Positions 1-8,755 of a DNA stretch of 64,000 nucleotides are shown here, in pieces. How positions within the stretch are numbered: the first letter of the stretch is position 1; every line of letters begins with the position of its first letter. Both the position numbers and the translations under genes were made by a program. Source of the stretch: Paracidovorax konjaci (GTDB taxonomy: Bacteria > Pseudomonadota > Gammaproteobacteria > Burkholderiales > Burkholderiaceae_C); contig NZ_FOMQ01000005.1 in assembly GCF_900112675.1 (NCBI RefSeq), positions 248,001 to 312,000 of the forward strand. Direction: 5' to 3'. Below the pieces are notes generated by a model. The model had not been told where the DNA came from. It saw only the letters and a list, made by a program, of their open reading frames with translations, and did not search any database.

Positions 1-378
1 ATCCACCAGCTCGGCCTGGAGGTGTACGACATGCGCGCCATCGACGAACTCGGCATGCGCGAGGTCATGCGCCGTGCGCTCGCGGGCCTGCAGGACGACG
101 ACGGCGTGCACCTGCACCTCAGCTTCGACGTGGACTTCCTCGACCCCGAGATCGCGCCCGGCACCGGCACCACCGTGCGCGGCGGCCCCAACTACCGCGA
201 GGCGCAGCTGTGCATGGAGATGATCGCGGACACGGGCCGGCTCGCCTCGCTGGACATCGTGGAGCTGAACCCCGCGCTCGACATCCGCAACCAGACGGCC
301 GAACTGGTGGTCGATCTGGTGGAGAGCCTGTTCGGCAAGAGCACACTGGTCCGCGCGCTGCCCGCCGGGCGGGGCTGA
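1..378 (+). CDS. rocF: Arginase, C-terminal part (5' end outside window)
   Basis: This is the C-terminal 125 residues of a manganese-dependent arginase/ureohydrolase, which hydrolyses L-arginine to ornithine and urea. The reading frame is open from base 1, so the start lies left of the window. The visible part carries the family metal-ligand motif SFDVDFLDP (the two Asp of DxD) and the conserved glycine-rich stretch GTGTTVRGG. The closing motif DIVELNPALD supplies the late conserved Glu of the substrate pocket. It converges on the following minus-strand ligase gene with only 12 bases between them. Assignment to arginase rather than agmatinase rests on the ELNPALD ending, which is typical of arginases. 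Confidence 0.9.
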   Translation: MHQLGLEVYDMRAIDELGMREVMRRALAGLQDDDGVHLHLSFDVDFLDPEIAPGTGTTVRGGPNYREAQLCMEMIADTGRLASLDIVELNPALDIRNQTAELVVDLVESLFGKSTLVRALPAGRG

Positions 379-390
379 CGCCCCCGCCGG

Positions 391-2538
391 TCAGCGCCCC
401 GCAGCTTCCGCCGGGCGCCGGGCAGCGTGGGCCCGCGCGAAACCCTCGTACCACGCGAGGCAGCCCGGGTTGGCCATGGCGTCGCGGTTGACCACCTTCT
501 CCAGCGGCTGGCCGAGCAGCAGCTTCTTGATGGGCAGTTCCTGCTTCTTGCCGGTGAGCGTGCGCGGCACCTCGGCCACCTGCACGATCTCGTCGGGCAC
601 GAAGCGCGGCGAGAGCGCGGTGCGGATCGCGCCGGCGATGCGCTCGCGCAGCGCGTCGTCGAGCACGGCGCCCTCGCGCAGCGCCACGAAGAGCGGCATG
701 TAGCTCTCGCGGCCGAGGTACTCCAGATCGACCACGAGGCTGTCGAGCACCTCCGGCAGCGCCTCCACCGCGCGGTACAGCTCGCTCGTGCCCATGCGCA
801 GGCCGTGGCGGTTGATGGTGGCGTCGCTGCGGCCGTAGATCACGCATCGCCCTTCCTCGCCGATGCGCAGCCAGTCGCCATGGCGCCAGACGGCGCCCAT
901 GGAGGCCGGGCCGTCGCCGCCGCCCGGCCGGCGCCCGTGGCCGGGCGGGTACATGTCGAAATAGCTCGCCAGATAGCGCGGGCCCGCAGGGTGCCCGGGG
1001 CGCGGCGCCATGCCTTCGGGCGCGTCGCCCCAGAAATAGAGCGGCATCGACGGGATGGGCTGCGTGCAGACCAGCTCGCCCACCTCGCCCACGACCGGGC
1101 GGCCCTGGGCATCCCAGGCCTCCACGGCCGCGCCGAGCATGCGGCACTGCATCTCGCCGGGCACCTGGGGCAGTTCGCGGTCGCCGCCGATGAACGCGCC
1201 GCAGAAGTCGGTGCCGCCCGAGATGTTGTCCCACCAGATCGGCTCGCCCCCGCGCGGCCCGCCCGCGATGCGCGCGAACTGGGCGGTGCCCCATTCCTGC
1301 ACCTCGGGCGAGAGCGGCGAGCCCGTGGTGCCCAGCGCGCGGATGCGCGAGAGGTCGCCGCAGGCGGCGAGGTCCAGCCCGGCCTTCATGCAGTTGGCGT
1401 AGAACGCCGCGCCCGCGCCGAAGAAGGTCACGCCCGTCTCGGCCGCGAAGCGCCAGAGCGTGCCCCAGTCGGGCCGTTCCTTGCTGCCGCCGGGGTTGCC
1501 GTCGTAGATCACACAGGTGGTGCCCGAGAGCAGGCCGCTCACCTGCGCATTCCACATCACCCAGCCGGTGGAGCTGTACCAGTGGTATCGCTCGCCGAAG
1601 GAGTTGGGCTCGTGGCTGGGCCCGATGTCGTTGTGCAGGCTCTTGAGCAGCAGGGCCACGAGCACCATGCCGCCATGGCCGTGCACGATGGGCTTGGGCA
1701 GGCCGGTGGTGCCGCTCGAATAGACGATCCAGAGCGGGTGGTCGAACGGCAGCCACAGCGGCTCGAAGGCATCCGTTTCAGCATCGTTTCGTGCCGATGC
1801 CGCCGTGTAATCCACACAGTTTGCTATTGTTTTCGCAGTATCCAACTGGTCCACGACGACCATGTGCTGCAGGGTGGGCAGCGCGTCGCGCAGCTCGGCC
1901 AGCACGTGGCGGCGGTCCAGGTCGCGGCCGCCGTAGGTCACGCCATCGACGGCGATGAGCACCTTGGGTTCGATCTGCCGGAAGCGGTCGAGCACCGCCG
2001 CCGTGCCCATGTCGGGCGCGCACACGCTCCAGATGGCGCCCAGGCTCGCGGTGGCCAAAAGCGCCACCATCGCCTCGGGGATGTTGGGCAGGTAGGCCGC
2101 CACGCGGTCGCCGGGCTGCACCCCCTGCGCGCGCAGGTGCAGCGCCAGCGCCGCCACCTGCCGGCGCAGCTCGGGCCAGGCGATCTCGCGGTGCTCGCCG
2201 CGCTCGTTGCGGCTGATGACGGCGGGCTGCCCCGCCGCGTGGGCGGCGTCGGCATGGCGCAGCGCCTGCCGCGCGTAGTTCACCTGCGCGCCGGGAAACC
2301 ATTCGGCCCCGGGCAGGGTGTTGCGGGCCAGCACGGCCGTGTGCGGGGTGGGCGATTCGATGCCGAAGTAGTCCCACACGCTCTGCCAGAAGGCATCGAG
2401 GTCGGTGACGGACCAGCGCCAGAGGGCGCCGTAGTCGGCGAATGCGAGCCCGCGGTGGCGTTCGAGCCAGGCGCGGTACAGGCGCAGTTGGGGAATGAAG
2501 GGCGCGCTCTGGGGCGCCGCGGGGTGGTTTGTCTCCAT
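391..2538 (-). CDS. Acetoacetate-CoA ligase
   Basis: An AMP-forming acyl-CoA synthetase of the acetoacetate-CoA ligase family. It activates acetoacetate with ATP and CoA in ketone-body or polyhydroxyalkanoate metabolism. The P-loop-like adenylation motif YSSGTTGLPKPIVHGHGG lies mid-protein, the N-terminal acetyl-CoA-synthetase cap (WSVTDLDAFW) is present, and the C-terminal TGKKQELPIKKLL carries the catalytic lysine. The ATG at 2538 is chosen because GGAG lies just upstream; an in-frame GTG at 2574 would add 12 residues. At 715 residues it is longer than the usual 640-690, mostly because of an AT-rich in-frame stretch around 1783-1850 just before the FDHPLWIVYSSGTTG motif. Confidence 0.9.
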   Translation of the reverse strand: METNHPAAPQSAPFIPQLRLYRAWLERHRGLAFADYGALWRWSVTDLDAFWQSVWDYFGIESPTPHTAVLARNTLPGAEWFPGAQVNYARQALRHADAAHAAGQPAVISRNERGEHREIAWPELRRQVAALALHLRAQGVQPGDRVAAYLPNIPEAMVALLATASLGAIWSVCAPDMGTAAVLDRFRQIEPKVLIAVDGVTYGGRDLDRRHVLAELRDALPTLQHMVVVDQLDTAKTIANCVDYTAASARNDAETDAFEPLWLPFDHPLWIVYSSGTTGLPKPIVHGHGGMVLVALLLKSLHNDIGPSHEPNSFGERYHWYSSTGWVMWNAQVSGLLSGTTCVIYDGNPGGSKERPDWGTLWRFAAETGVTFFGAGAAFYANCMKAGLDLAACGDLSRIRALGTTGSPLSPEVQEWGTAQFARIAGGPRGGEPIWWDNISGGTDFCGAFIGGDRELPQVPGEMQCRMLGAAVEAWDAQGRPVVGEVGELVCTQPIPSMPLYFWGDAPEGMAPRPGHPAGPRYLASYFDMYPPGHGRRPGGGDGPASMGAVWRHGDWLRIGEEGRCVIYGRSDATINRHGLRMGTSELYRAVEALPEVLDSLVVDLEYLGRESYMPLFVALREGAVLDDALRERIAGAIRTALSPRFVPDEIVQVAEVPRTLTGKKQELPIKKLLLGQPLEKVVNRDAMANPGCLAWYEGFARAHAARRPAEAAGR

Positions 2539-2657
2539 GCGCTCCAGCGTAGCGCGCACCCCGGGTGCTGTCACGGCAGGGGCGTCACCCGATGGACACC
2601 CCGGGCCGCACGCCGTTGCGCGGTCGGCCCGTTCGCAGGTCCGGCCTGGTCTTGCTG

Positions 2658-2894
2658 TCAGTCGGTGAGTTCGTGCAGGCCGGTGATGGCGTAGCCCTTT
2701 TCCTGGATCTGCGCGCCGGGCCGGGGAATGCCGTAGTCGTCCCAGTGGTCCGCCGCTTCATCCAGCTCCTTGCCCTGGGCTTCCGAGGCCCAGTCCACAT
2801 TGATGGCTTCCTGGGGGATCGGGCGGCCTTCGGGCACCGCGAGGTGGGAGAACTTGCCGTCACGTTCGGCACGGCGGTAGATGTCCACGCGCAT
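2658..2894 (-). CDS. Small DUF6139-type conserved protein
   Basis: A 78-residue acidic soluble protein beginning MRVDIYRR. It resembles the short DUF6139 proteins common in Burkholderiales, whose function is unknown. No signal peptide or membrane segment is visible. The start is supported by an AAAGGA ribosome-binding site about 8 bases upstream of the ATG. It is divergent from the effector candidate and shares the 207-base intergenic region that holds the PIP box. It ends 119 bases from the start of the acetoacetate-CoA ligase, on the same strand. The family name is from memory of sequence resemblance. Confidence 0.7.
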   Translation of the reverse strand: MRVDIYRRAERDGKFSHLAVPEGRPIPQEAINVDWASEAQGKELDEAADHWDDYGIPRPGAQIQEKGYAITGLHELTD

Positions 2895-3008
2895 GTGGGG
2901 ATCCTTTGTCTGGAGTGGGATACAGGGCTTTTCACTCTAGCCAGCGCGGCGGCCGGGGCGCGTAGGAAAACGCCGCCGCGGCCACCTTGCAGAAAATCCG
3001 GCGGTGGA

Positions 3009-3033
3009 TTCGCGTGCCTTTGCAGCATTTCGC
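3009..3033 (+). promoter_or_regulatory. Perfect PIP box (HrpX/HrpB-type activator site)
   Basis: TTCGC (3009-3013), exactly 15 bases, then TTCGC (3029-3033): the consensus plant-inducible-promoter box bound by AraC-type Hrp regulators in Xanthomonas, Ralstonia and Acidovorax. It lies 68 bases upstream of the ATG at 3102, on the same strand. A clean YANNNT -10 box at the usual 30-32 base spacing is not obvious; CACTGT at 3085-3090 fits the sequence but is farther away. The regulatory role is inferred from motif and position. Confidence 0.8.
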
Positions 3034-3101
3034 AGCCGCACCGCTGCAGGAACCGCAGACGCCAACACTCGGAGAATCTCTTTTCACTGTTTGGCCCCCC
3101 A

Positions 3102-5687
3102 ATGAAAACCGGTCTCGGCGAACTGCACGGCCGCCGCTCCACGTCGGAGAAGGCCGAGCGCACTCCAGGCGCATCGCAAGGGACATCCGGCGCACAGCCA
3201 CGCTCTTCCACCGCCGCCTCGGCGCACCCCCAGCTCGCGCGGCGCGTCGCCAGCGGACAGCAGGAAGGCAGCGCGGCGCACCGGCCCCGCACGCAGGCCA
3301 TCGCCCGCGCCCCCGTGAAAGCGGAGCCCCTGCGGACCACCGGAGAAGGCGCGAGCGCTTCGTCGTCCCAGCCGAAAGCGGCGAAAACCTCCCGGATCAA
3401 TGCGGCCCTCATTGCCCAGGCGTTGTCGATGATGGCCGACAACCCTTTGCATTCCGCCAGGGAGGTGATCCGGGACATCGGCCGCGCCACGCTCGGCGAC
3501 CACATCGGCAAGGGCGGAATCTGCCGCAAGCCCGAACTGCTCCAGACCATGCCGGACTACGAGGACCACAAGCCCTCCATCCTGGCGTCCCTGCGGCGCC
3601 TCCACCAGACGGAACAAGCCGACTGGCTGGAGAAGGGAATGCCCGGCAGCGGAAAGCGGCCGCTGCCCGACGGCGGCACCGCCGACCCGCCAGCCGCCAA
3701 GAAGGCCCGCGCCTCGCGCCAGCCCATCCATCCGGAGCAGATCTTCCAGGCGATGTCCGACCGGCTCGCGTCCGGCAGGAACCTGCATGGCAAGAACATG
3801 GAGAAGTGGAGCAATCCGGAAAAGTGGCAGCAGGAAAAGCTGGCGACCCGCCTGGCGAAGCACGAGGACTATCCCCTGTGGCGCGACCGCATCGAGCCGC
3901 TCGCGAGGCGCCTGGGACTGATCGGTGCGCAAGAGAATCTGCCGCCCGGGTCGGCCCGCGAAACGTTCGACGCCGCCAAGTTGGTGGCCGCCTTGCGGCT
4001 GATCTCGCAGCGGACCGAGGCCAAGGCCAGCCAACGGCTGGACGCCCCCTGCCTCCGAGAGGCGCTGCATGACGGCGTCGGCGTCAAAAAAGGCCTGCTG
4101 TACAACTGGATCAGCGCGGAAGGCGTCTTGCGCAAGCCACCGAAGAGCATCGAGGGCTTGCCGGGATACGAGCAGCACGGCCCGGAGATCCGGGAATTGC
4201 TCACCGCGCTGGGGCAGCAGGAGTTCGTCGCCGCGCTGGATTCCGGCGCCCCCGGTCTCTCGCCGATCAGCGCTCGGAAGGTGGCCAAGGTGCTGGAAAT
4301 GATGTGCGCCACCTCACCACGCACGCAAAGCGAGATCGCCCAGCAGCAGGAGTTGCCCCTCACCACCCTGACCCAATACGTCAGGAAGGATGGCTTGAAC
4401 ATCGACAGGCTGCAGCGGTTGGCCGACTACGGCGCGCATGCCGGCGCGATCCGGGCCTGGGCGCAGCGCCTGGGCTGGAAAGACCAGGCGGCGGCCCTGC
4501 CCGAACCGGCCGGTCCATCGCTGCCGCCTGCGACGACCGGCAGTTCGCGGATGGAAGCCGCCCTGTTCCTGAAGCAGGCTCCGGGCTACCTGGACAATGT
4601 CGAGAGGGTCGCCAGGATGCTGCGCGACGCGCCCGCCACGGCCATCCAGGCCGCGGCGGATGCCCAGGGCGCGCCCCGCAGGATCGTGCGCGCCTTGCTC
4701 GATGAGCGGGGAAGGGTGCGCGATCTCTCCGGCATCGGCCAGCTGCTGAGCGGTGTGGATGGGGCCGCATCCGCGCGCATCGCCGGGCTGCTGGCGCGTC
4801 TCTCCGCGCGGCTGGACCCGCCGCCCGATGCCGGGCCTCCGCAGGACTCCCGCGTCAAGATGCTGCGCCAGAAGGTCGGAGGCACCGCGCCCGACCGGAT
4901 CCTTCTGGTGGATCGCCATACCCGCGACCCGGGCCAGGGCGCCCCGGACCGGCTGGGCTCCATCTACCGCCAGAACAGTGCACTGGTCCACCCACCCCGC
5001 AGCTACGCACAAGACCGGCACGCGCAACCGTTGCGCTGGCTCAGCACCCTGCTGCGGCAGCAATTCCCGGAGACCGACTCCGAGATCCAGTGCTACTACG
5101 ACGCAGGCAGCGGTTCGATCATCGTGTCGTCCAACGAGACCGGATTCAATACCACCTTGCGGACGTTCCTGGCGGGCGAGGGCATGCAGGCCCTGCTGGC
5201 GCAATCGCCACCGCCCGCGCCGATCGACAACACGCAACGCGCACTCCGGCACGAGGCCAAGCTCCTGGCTCGCCTGGACCCGGCCTCCGACCCGCACCCG
5301 ACCCCGGTTTCCGACGAGATATTCGCTGCGATCGCGGAGCAGCGCTTTGCCGTTCCGGACAGCAACTACCAGAAGGACAGCCGTGCCGTGCACCTGCATG
5401 CCGAGCGGCGCATCGCCGACCATCTGCGCGACGAACTGGACACGCCGCTGGACCACACGATGCTCGCGGGCACGATGCGGCCTTGCGGGACCTGCGCCGA
5501 CGAACTGGAGGTTTCGCCGAGCACGCACCGCGGGCCCTTCTGGATGTCCAAATCCTCGCGCGCCTATGTAGAGGGCCAAAGCGACATCCACCGCCAGATG
5601 CGCGCCAACATCGGCAGCTCGATCACGCAGGCACGCAATGGCCGCCTGACGTTCAACCACGACACCGACAGCGATTCCGACGGCTGA
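3102..5687 (+). CDS. Candidate type III effector with HTH-like repeats and deaminase-type C-terminus
   Basis: An 861-residue protein with no signal peptide or membrane segment. Residues 1-95 are rich in Ser, Thr, Gly, Ala and Arg and poor in acidic residues, as in type III secretion signals. Residues about 97-466 contain up to four degenerate units of 65-95 residues. Each ends in a pattern like L-x-x-Y-x-x-H-x-x-x-I-x-x-L-x-x-LG (352-371 and 440-458 are clearest), preceded by short helices that read like helix-turn-helix (EIAQQQELPLTTLTQYV, 411-427). The C-terminus carries HAE (H766-E768) and PCGTC (P794, C795, C798), the zinc-binding and catalytic signature of the cytidine-deaminase superfamily. 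The ATG at 3102 is chosen because it follows the PIP box; the frame stays open upstream to 2565. No close family is recognised. Effector status is inferred from promoter and composition, deaminase activity from the motif only. Confidence 0.75.
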   Translation: MKTGLGELHGRRSTSEKAERTPGASQGTSGAQPRSSTAASAHPQLARRVASGQQEGSAAHRPRTQAIARAPVKAEPLRTTGEGASASSSQPKAAKTSRINAALIAQALSMMADNPLHSAREVIRDIGRATLGDHIGKGGICRKPELLQTMPDYEDHKPSILASLRRLHQTEQADWLEKGMPGSGKRPLPDGGTADPPAAKKARASRQPIHPEQIFQAMSDRLASGRNLHGKNMEKWSNPEKWQQEKLATRLAKHEDYPLWRDRIEPLARRLGLIGAQENLPPGSARETFDAAKLVAALRLISQRTEAKASQRLDAPCLREALHDGVGVKKGLLYNWISAEGVLRKPPKSIEGLPGYEQHGPEIRELLTALGQQEFVAALDSGAPGLSPISARKVAKVLEMMCATSPRTQSEIAQQQELPLTTLTQYVRKDGLNIDRLQRLADYGAHAGAIRAWAQRLGWKDQAAALPEPAGPSLPPATTGSSRMEAALFLKQAPGYLDNVERVARMLRDAPATAIQAAADAQGAPRRIVRALLDERGRVRDLSGIGQLLSGVDGAASARIAGLLARLSARLDPPPDAGPPQDSRVKMLRQKVGGTAPDRILLVDRHTRDPGQGAPDRLGSIYRQNSALVHPPRSYAQDRHAQPLRWLSTLLRQQFPETDSEIQCYYDAGSGSIIVSSNETGFNTTLRTFLAGEGMQALLAQSPPPAPIDNTQRALRHEAKLLARLDPASDPHPTPVSDEIFAAIAEQRFAVPDSNYQKDSRAVHLHAERRIADHLRDELDTPLDHTMLAGTMRPCGTCADELEVSPSTHRGPFWMSKSSRAYVEGQSDIHRQMRANIGSSITQARNGRLTFNHDTDSDSDG

Positions 5688-5701
5688 CGGCCGCGCAGGC
5701 A

Positions 5702-5737
5702 CGCGAAGGCCGCATCGCCTTCCCCTGCGGCCTCGCG
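5702..5737. terminator. Stem-loop between convergent genes
   Basis: AGGCCGCA (5707-5714) pairs perfectly with TGCGGCCT (5726-5733) across an 11-base loop. CGCG on each side (5702-5705, 5734-5737) extends the stem past a one-base bulge. It sits between the convergent effector and M48 genes. There is no strong T-run, so termination is plausible but not certain. Confidence 0.55.
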
Positions 5738-5746
5738 CTTCGTCGA

Positions 5747-6571
5747 TTACTTCGCGGCCTGGTCGCGCATGCGGTCCGCACGGCCGCCCGGATCGGGGTG
5801 CGAAGACAGCATTTCGTCGAGCGCGCCGCCCTTGCCGCCGCTTTGCGCCGCGAGCTTGCGGAACGCCGATTCCATGGCGCTGACCTTGTACTTGTGCTTC
5901 TTCATGAAAGCCAGGCCGTAGTCGTCCGCGGCGGTTTCCTGGCTTTGCGAGAACTGGCTGTTGACGAGCTTCTCGCCCAGTGCGCCCAGGTCGCTGTCGG
6001 CCAGGCGGCCCACGCCGCCGGCGGCGGAAGCGGCCTTGCGGCCGGCGGACGCCAGGTAGGCGGTGCGCATGGCGGCCAGCGAGTGCTGCAGCTTCACGTG
6101 GCCGATCTCGTGGCCGATCACGCCCAGCAGTTCCTGGTCGTTCATCATGTCCATCAGGCCGGCGTAGACGCGGATGGAACCGTCGGCCGTGGCGTCGGCG
6201 TTCACTTCGTTGGCAAGGTAGACCTTGAAGTTGAGCTTCATGCCGTCTTCGTTGACGTGCTTCTTCGTCAGGCGGGCCAGGCGCTGGGCGTATTTGTTCT
6301 TGGCGGGCGCGACCTTCTCGGTGCGCTCTTCATAGGCACGCAGCTGCAGCGACACCGCCTTGAGTTCGTCGTCCGACACGGTGACCGCCTTGAACACGTC
6401 CGCGGCAGCGCCGATCTTGCTTTCGGTGGTGCCCGAACCGCCCGCCCCCGCGGCTCCCAGCACGGAAGCGACGGACGATGTACCGGCGGACGAGCCGCTC
6501 GTGGAGCCATTGGTGGCGCAGCCGGCCAAGAGCAGGGCGAGCGCAAGCGCGCTCAGGCGGGACGTGTTCAT
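5747..6571 (-). CDS. M48-family metalloprotease lipoprotein
   Basis: A 274-residue envelope protease. The N-terminus is a lipoprotein signal peptide with lipobox LAGC (Cys18), predicting a lipid-anchored periplasmic protein. The zinc motif HEIGH (His154, Glu155, His158) and the downstream ligand Glu212 in ETAADDYG are those of M48 peptidases such as LoiP and BepA. The family acts in quality control of outer-membrane proteins. The low-complexity Gly/Ser/Thr linker (residues 21-50) separates the anchor from the catalytic domain. No TPR domain follows, so it is closer to LoiP than to BepA. It is monocistronic, with about 290 bases upstream that presumably hold its promoter. Confidence 0.88.
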   Translation of the reverse strand: MNTSRLSALALALLLAGCATNGSTSGSSAGTSSVASVLGAAGAGGSGTTESKIGAAADVFKAVTVSDDELKAVSLQLRAYEERTEKVAPAKNKYAQRLARLTKKHVNEDGMKLNFKVYLANEVNADATADGSIRVYAGLMDMMNDQELLGVIGHEIGHVKLQHSLAAMRTAYLASAGRKAASAAGGVGRLADSDLGALGEKLVNSQFSQSQETAADDYGLAFMKKHKYKVSAMESAFRKLAAQSGGKGGALDEMLSSHPDPGGRADRMRDQAAK

Positions 6572-6864
6572 GGATTTCTACCCTCGTTGGAATGGATGAC
6601 CTTCAAACGGAGTACCGCGGGCGCTGGGCCCGGGCCTCCTGCGGAAGCGCCCCGGGAAGGGGGTTCCGGCGGAGGCGGATTGTCCATACCGTCGGCGGCT
6701 TGGCGAAGGCTGCCCGGCCGGACTTGCATCCATTTGTATTCATATCCAACGAAGGTAACGCGGCGTATTTGCGGGGAACTTCCCGCGATACGTAACAACT
6801 TTGCCGCCCTCCGCAAAGGCCACATCTTGTTGCAAAAAACCGCTCCTTGAACGCGCCCTGGATC

Positions 6865-8523
6865 TCACAGCGGCAGCGCGAAGAGGCGGCCCGACAGCGG
6901 CGCGTTCGCCAGCATGTCCAGCGCCACGGGCTGGCGAGAGGTGGTGACGAACAGGGTGCGGCCATCGGCCCCGCCCACGGCCACATCGGTCGGGCAGGGC
7001 ACCGGCAGCCCGGCCACGCGGTCCAGGCTGCCGTCGGGCAGGAAGCGCACGACGCTCCACCCGTCGCGCAGTGCGGTCCACACGCCCCCGTCGGGGTCGA
7101 AGGCCAGGCCGCTCACGCGGCCCGACCCCTTGGGCACCGTGACGAGCCGGCGCACCACGCCCGGGCTGTCGGGGTGCATGAGCAGGATGGCGCCGGTGTC
7201 CGGCACGGTGGCCAGCAGCGCGCCATCCCGTGCGCGCCAGCGCAGGCATTGCAGCGGCTCGGAAAAGCGCCACAGCACGTCGATGCTGCCGTCGCCCTGC
7301 AGCCGGCCCACGGCACTCCCGCCTTCGGCGGTTTCGGTCGCCAGCCATGCGGAGGGCTGCGCGCCCTCGGGTGCGCCCAGGCAGGCGGCCTGCACCACGG
7401 CACCGGGCGGCCAGGCCGGCCACGGTTCGGGCGCATCCGCGCCGGGCCGCCACCGGACGGCGCCCTGGCCGCCCACCAGCGTGACCCCCTCGGCCCCGCC
7501 ATGCACCAGCACGCCGACGATGGGCGCGTCGTGGCCCGCCACGGCGCGGTCGGCGCCCAGCGGCCCCTCGGCGATGCCGCCATCCGGCCCCCCCGCGGGC
7601 GCGGCGCCCTCCAGGGGAGACCAGGCACGCAGCGCGGGCGCGAGGGTGTCCGCCCAGTAGAGCACCCCGGTATCGGCACACCAATGCGCATGGGCGCCAT
7701 GGAAGGCCCAGGGCCCGGCGAGCGCACGCGCCACGGTGTCCGCGACCGGCGCCCGCACCCGCTGCAATTGGGCGCCCACGCGGCGGGCGGCCTCTGCCAC
7801 TTCGGGTCCGAGCAGTTCGAGCCGCTCGGGCGTGAGGCGCCACGCGGGCCCCGCCACGCTGAGCGCGCCGCGCACCTGCCCCCGGCCATCCACGATGGGG
7901 GCGCCCACGCAGCGGATGCCGGCCACGATCTCCTCGTCGTCGATGGCATAGCCGCGCGCCGCGGTCACGCGCAGTTCGGCCTGCAGGCGGCGGCGGTCGG
8001 TGATGGTGCGCGGCGTGACGGGCTTGAGCGCCAGCCCGCGCACGAGCGCATCGCGCTCGGCCTCCCCCAGGGCGGACAGGATGGCCTTGCCCTGGCTCGT
8101 GCAATGCACCGGCTTGCGCTGGCCCAGCGCGCTGGAAGAACGCTGGCTGTGCGCACCGTCGCACCGTTCCAGCGACACGACTTCGCGGCCATCCAGCGCT
8201 GCGAGGTACGTGGTCTCTCCCGTGAGGTCGCGCAGCGCGCGCAGCTCCAGCGCGGCCGCGGCCGCCAGATCGGGCATGGCATAGGCCTGCCGCGCCATTT
8301 CGAAGCAGCGCATGCCCAGGCAATAGACCTTGCGCAACGGATCGCGCCGCAGCAGCCCACGGGCGACCAGCGTGGCGAGCAGCCGGTAGGCCGTGGTGCG
8401 CGGCAGGCCCAGCCGCTGGGCCAACTCGGCCTGGCTCAGGCCTTCGGGAGCGGCCCCCACTGCTTCCAGCAGATCGAGGGCCTTTTCGAGGGCTGCCGTA
8501 CCCTCGGCGGCGGAAGAGGCCAT
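6865..8523 (-). CDS. IclR-type regulator fused to an SMP-30/gluconolactonase-like domain
   Basis: A 552-residue fusion. The first ~75 residues are an IclR winged helix (LSQAELAQRLGLPRTTAYRL) followed by the IclR ligand-binding domain to about residue 260. The rest is a six-bladed propeller of the SMP-30/gluconolactonase type, recognisable from GLAFDPDGGVWTAL and TLFVTTS. The usual metal ligands appear lost: the EGP motif reads FHGAHAHW, the N of the PNG/NDG motifs is absent, and the Asp of PDG reads RVSG. The domain is therefore more likely a sugar-acid or lactone sensor than an enzyme. ATG at 8523 is preferred over an upstream TTG at 8535. It is divergent from the aldehyde dehydrogenase, its probable target. 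Confidence 0.85.
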   Translation of the reverse strand: MASSAAEGTAALEKALDLLEAVGAAPEGLSQAELAQRLGLPRTTAYRLLATLVARGLLRRDPLRKVYCLGMRCFEMARQAYAMPDLAAAAALELRALRDLTGETTYLAALDGREVVSLERCDGAHSQRSSSALGQRKPVHCTSQGKAILSALGEAERDALVRGLALKPVTPRTITDRRRLQAELRVTAARGYAIDDEEIVAGIRCVGAPIVDGRGQVRGALSVAGPAWRLTPERLELLGPEVAEAARRVGAQLQRVRAPVADTVARALAGPWAFHGAHAHWCADTGVLYWADTLAPALRAWSPLEGAAPAGGPDGGIAEGPLGADRAVAGHDAPIVGVLVHGGAEGVTLVGGQGAVRWRPGADAPEPWPAWPPGAVVQAACLGAPEGAQPSAWLATETAEGGSAVGRLQGDGSIDVLWRFSEPLQCLRWRARDGALLATVPDTGAILLMHPDSPGVVRRLVTVPKGSGRVSGLAFDPDGGVWTALRDGWSVVRFLPDGSLDRVAGLPVPCPTDVAVGGADGRTLFVTTSRQPVALDMLANAPLSGRLFALPL

Positions 8524-8755
8524 GTTTTGTCTCAAATGGTGGAACTGCTCTGCACTTTACCGGACACCTCGTCCGCCCGTGCAAGCCCGCGCACGGGGAC
8601 GGTCATTACCATGGGCCGTCGCCCGCAGCACCGCCCTCCGGGGACGGGCCGGCCGCGCGCCGCACATTTCCAACGCATTTCCATCTGCTGAGACGAGCGC
8701 GATCGGCTCCGCTTCGCCCCACAGCCCCTATTTCCCTCTGCAGGAGACTTCTTCC

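Noticed and set aside
427-2694. Long open frame antisense to the acetoacetate-CoA ligase
   Set aside because: It is His/Arg/Ala-rich with no domain and mirrors the codon pattern of the real gene; high-GC DNA produces such shadows.
6766-6790. GCGGG...CCCGC stem as terminator of the IclR fusion gene
   Set aside because: Short stem, no T-run, and about 80 bases downstream of the gene; too weak to annotate.
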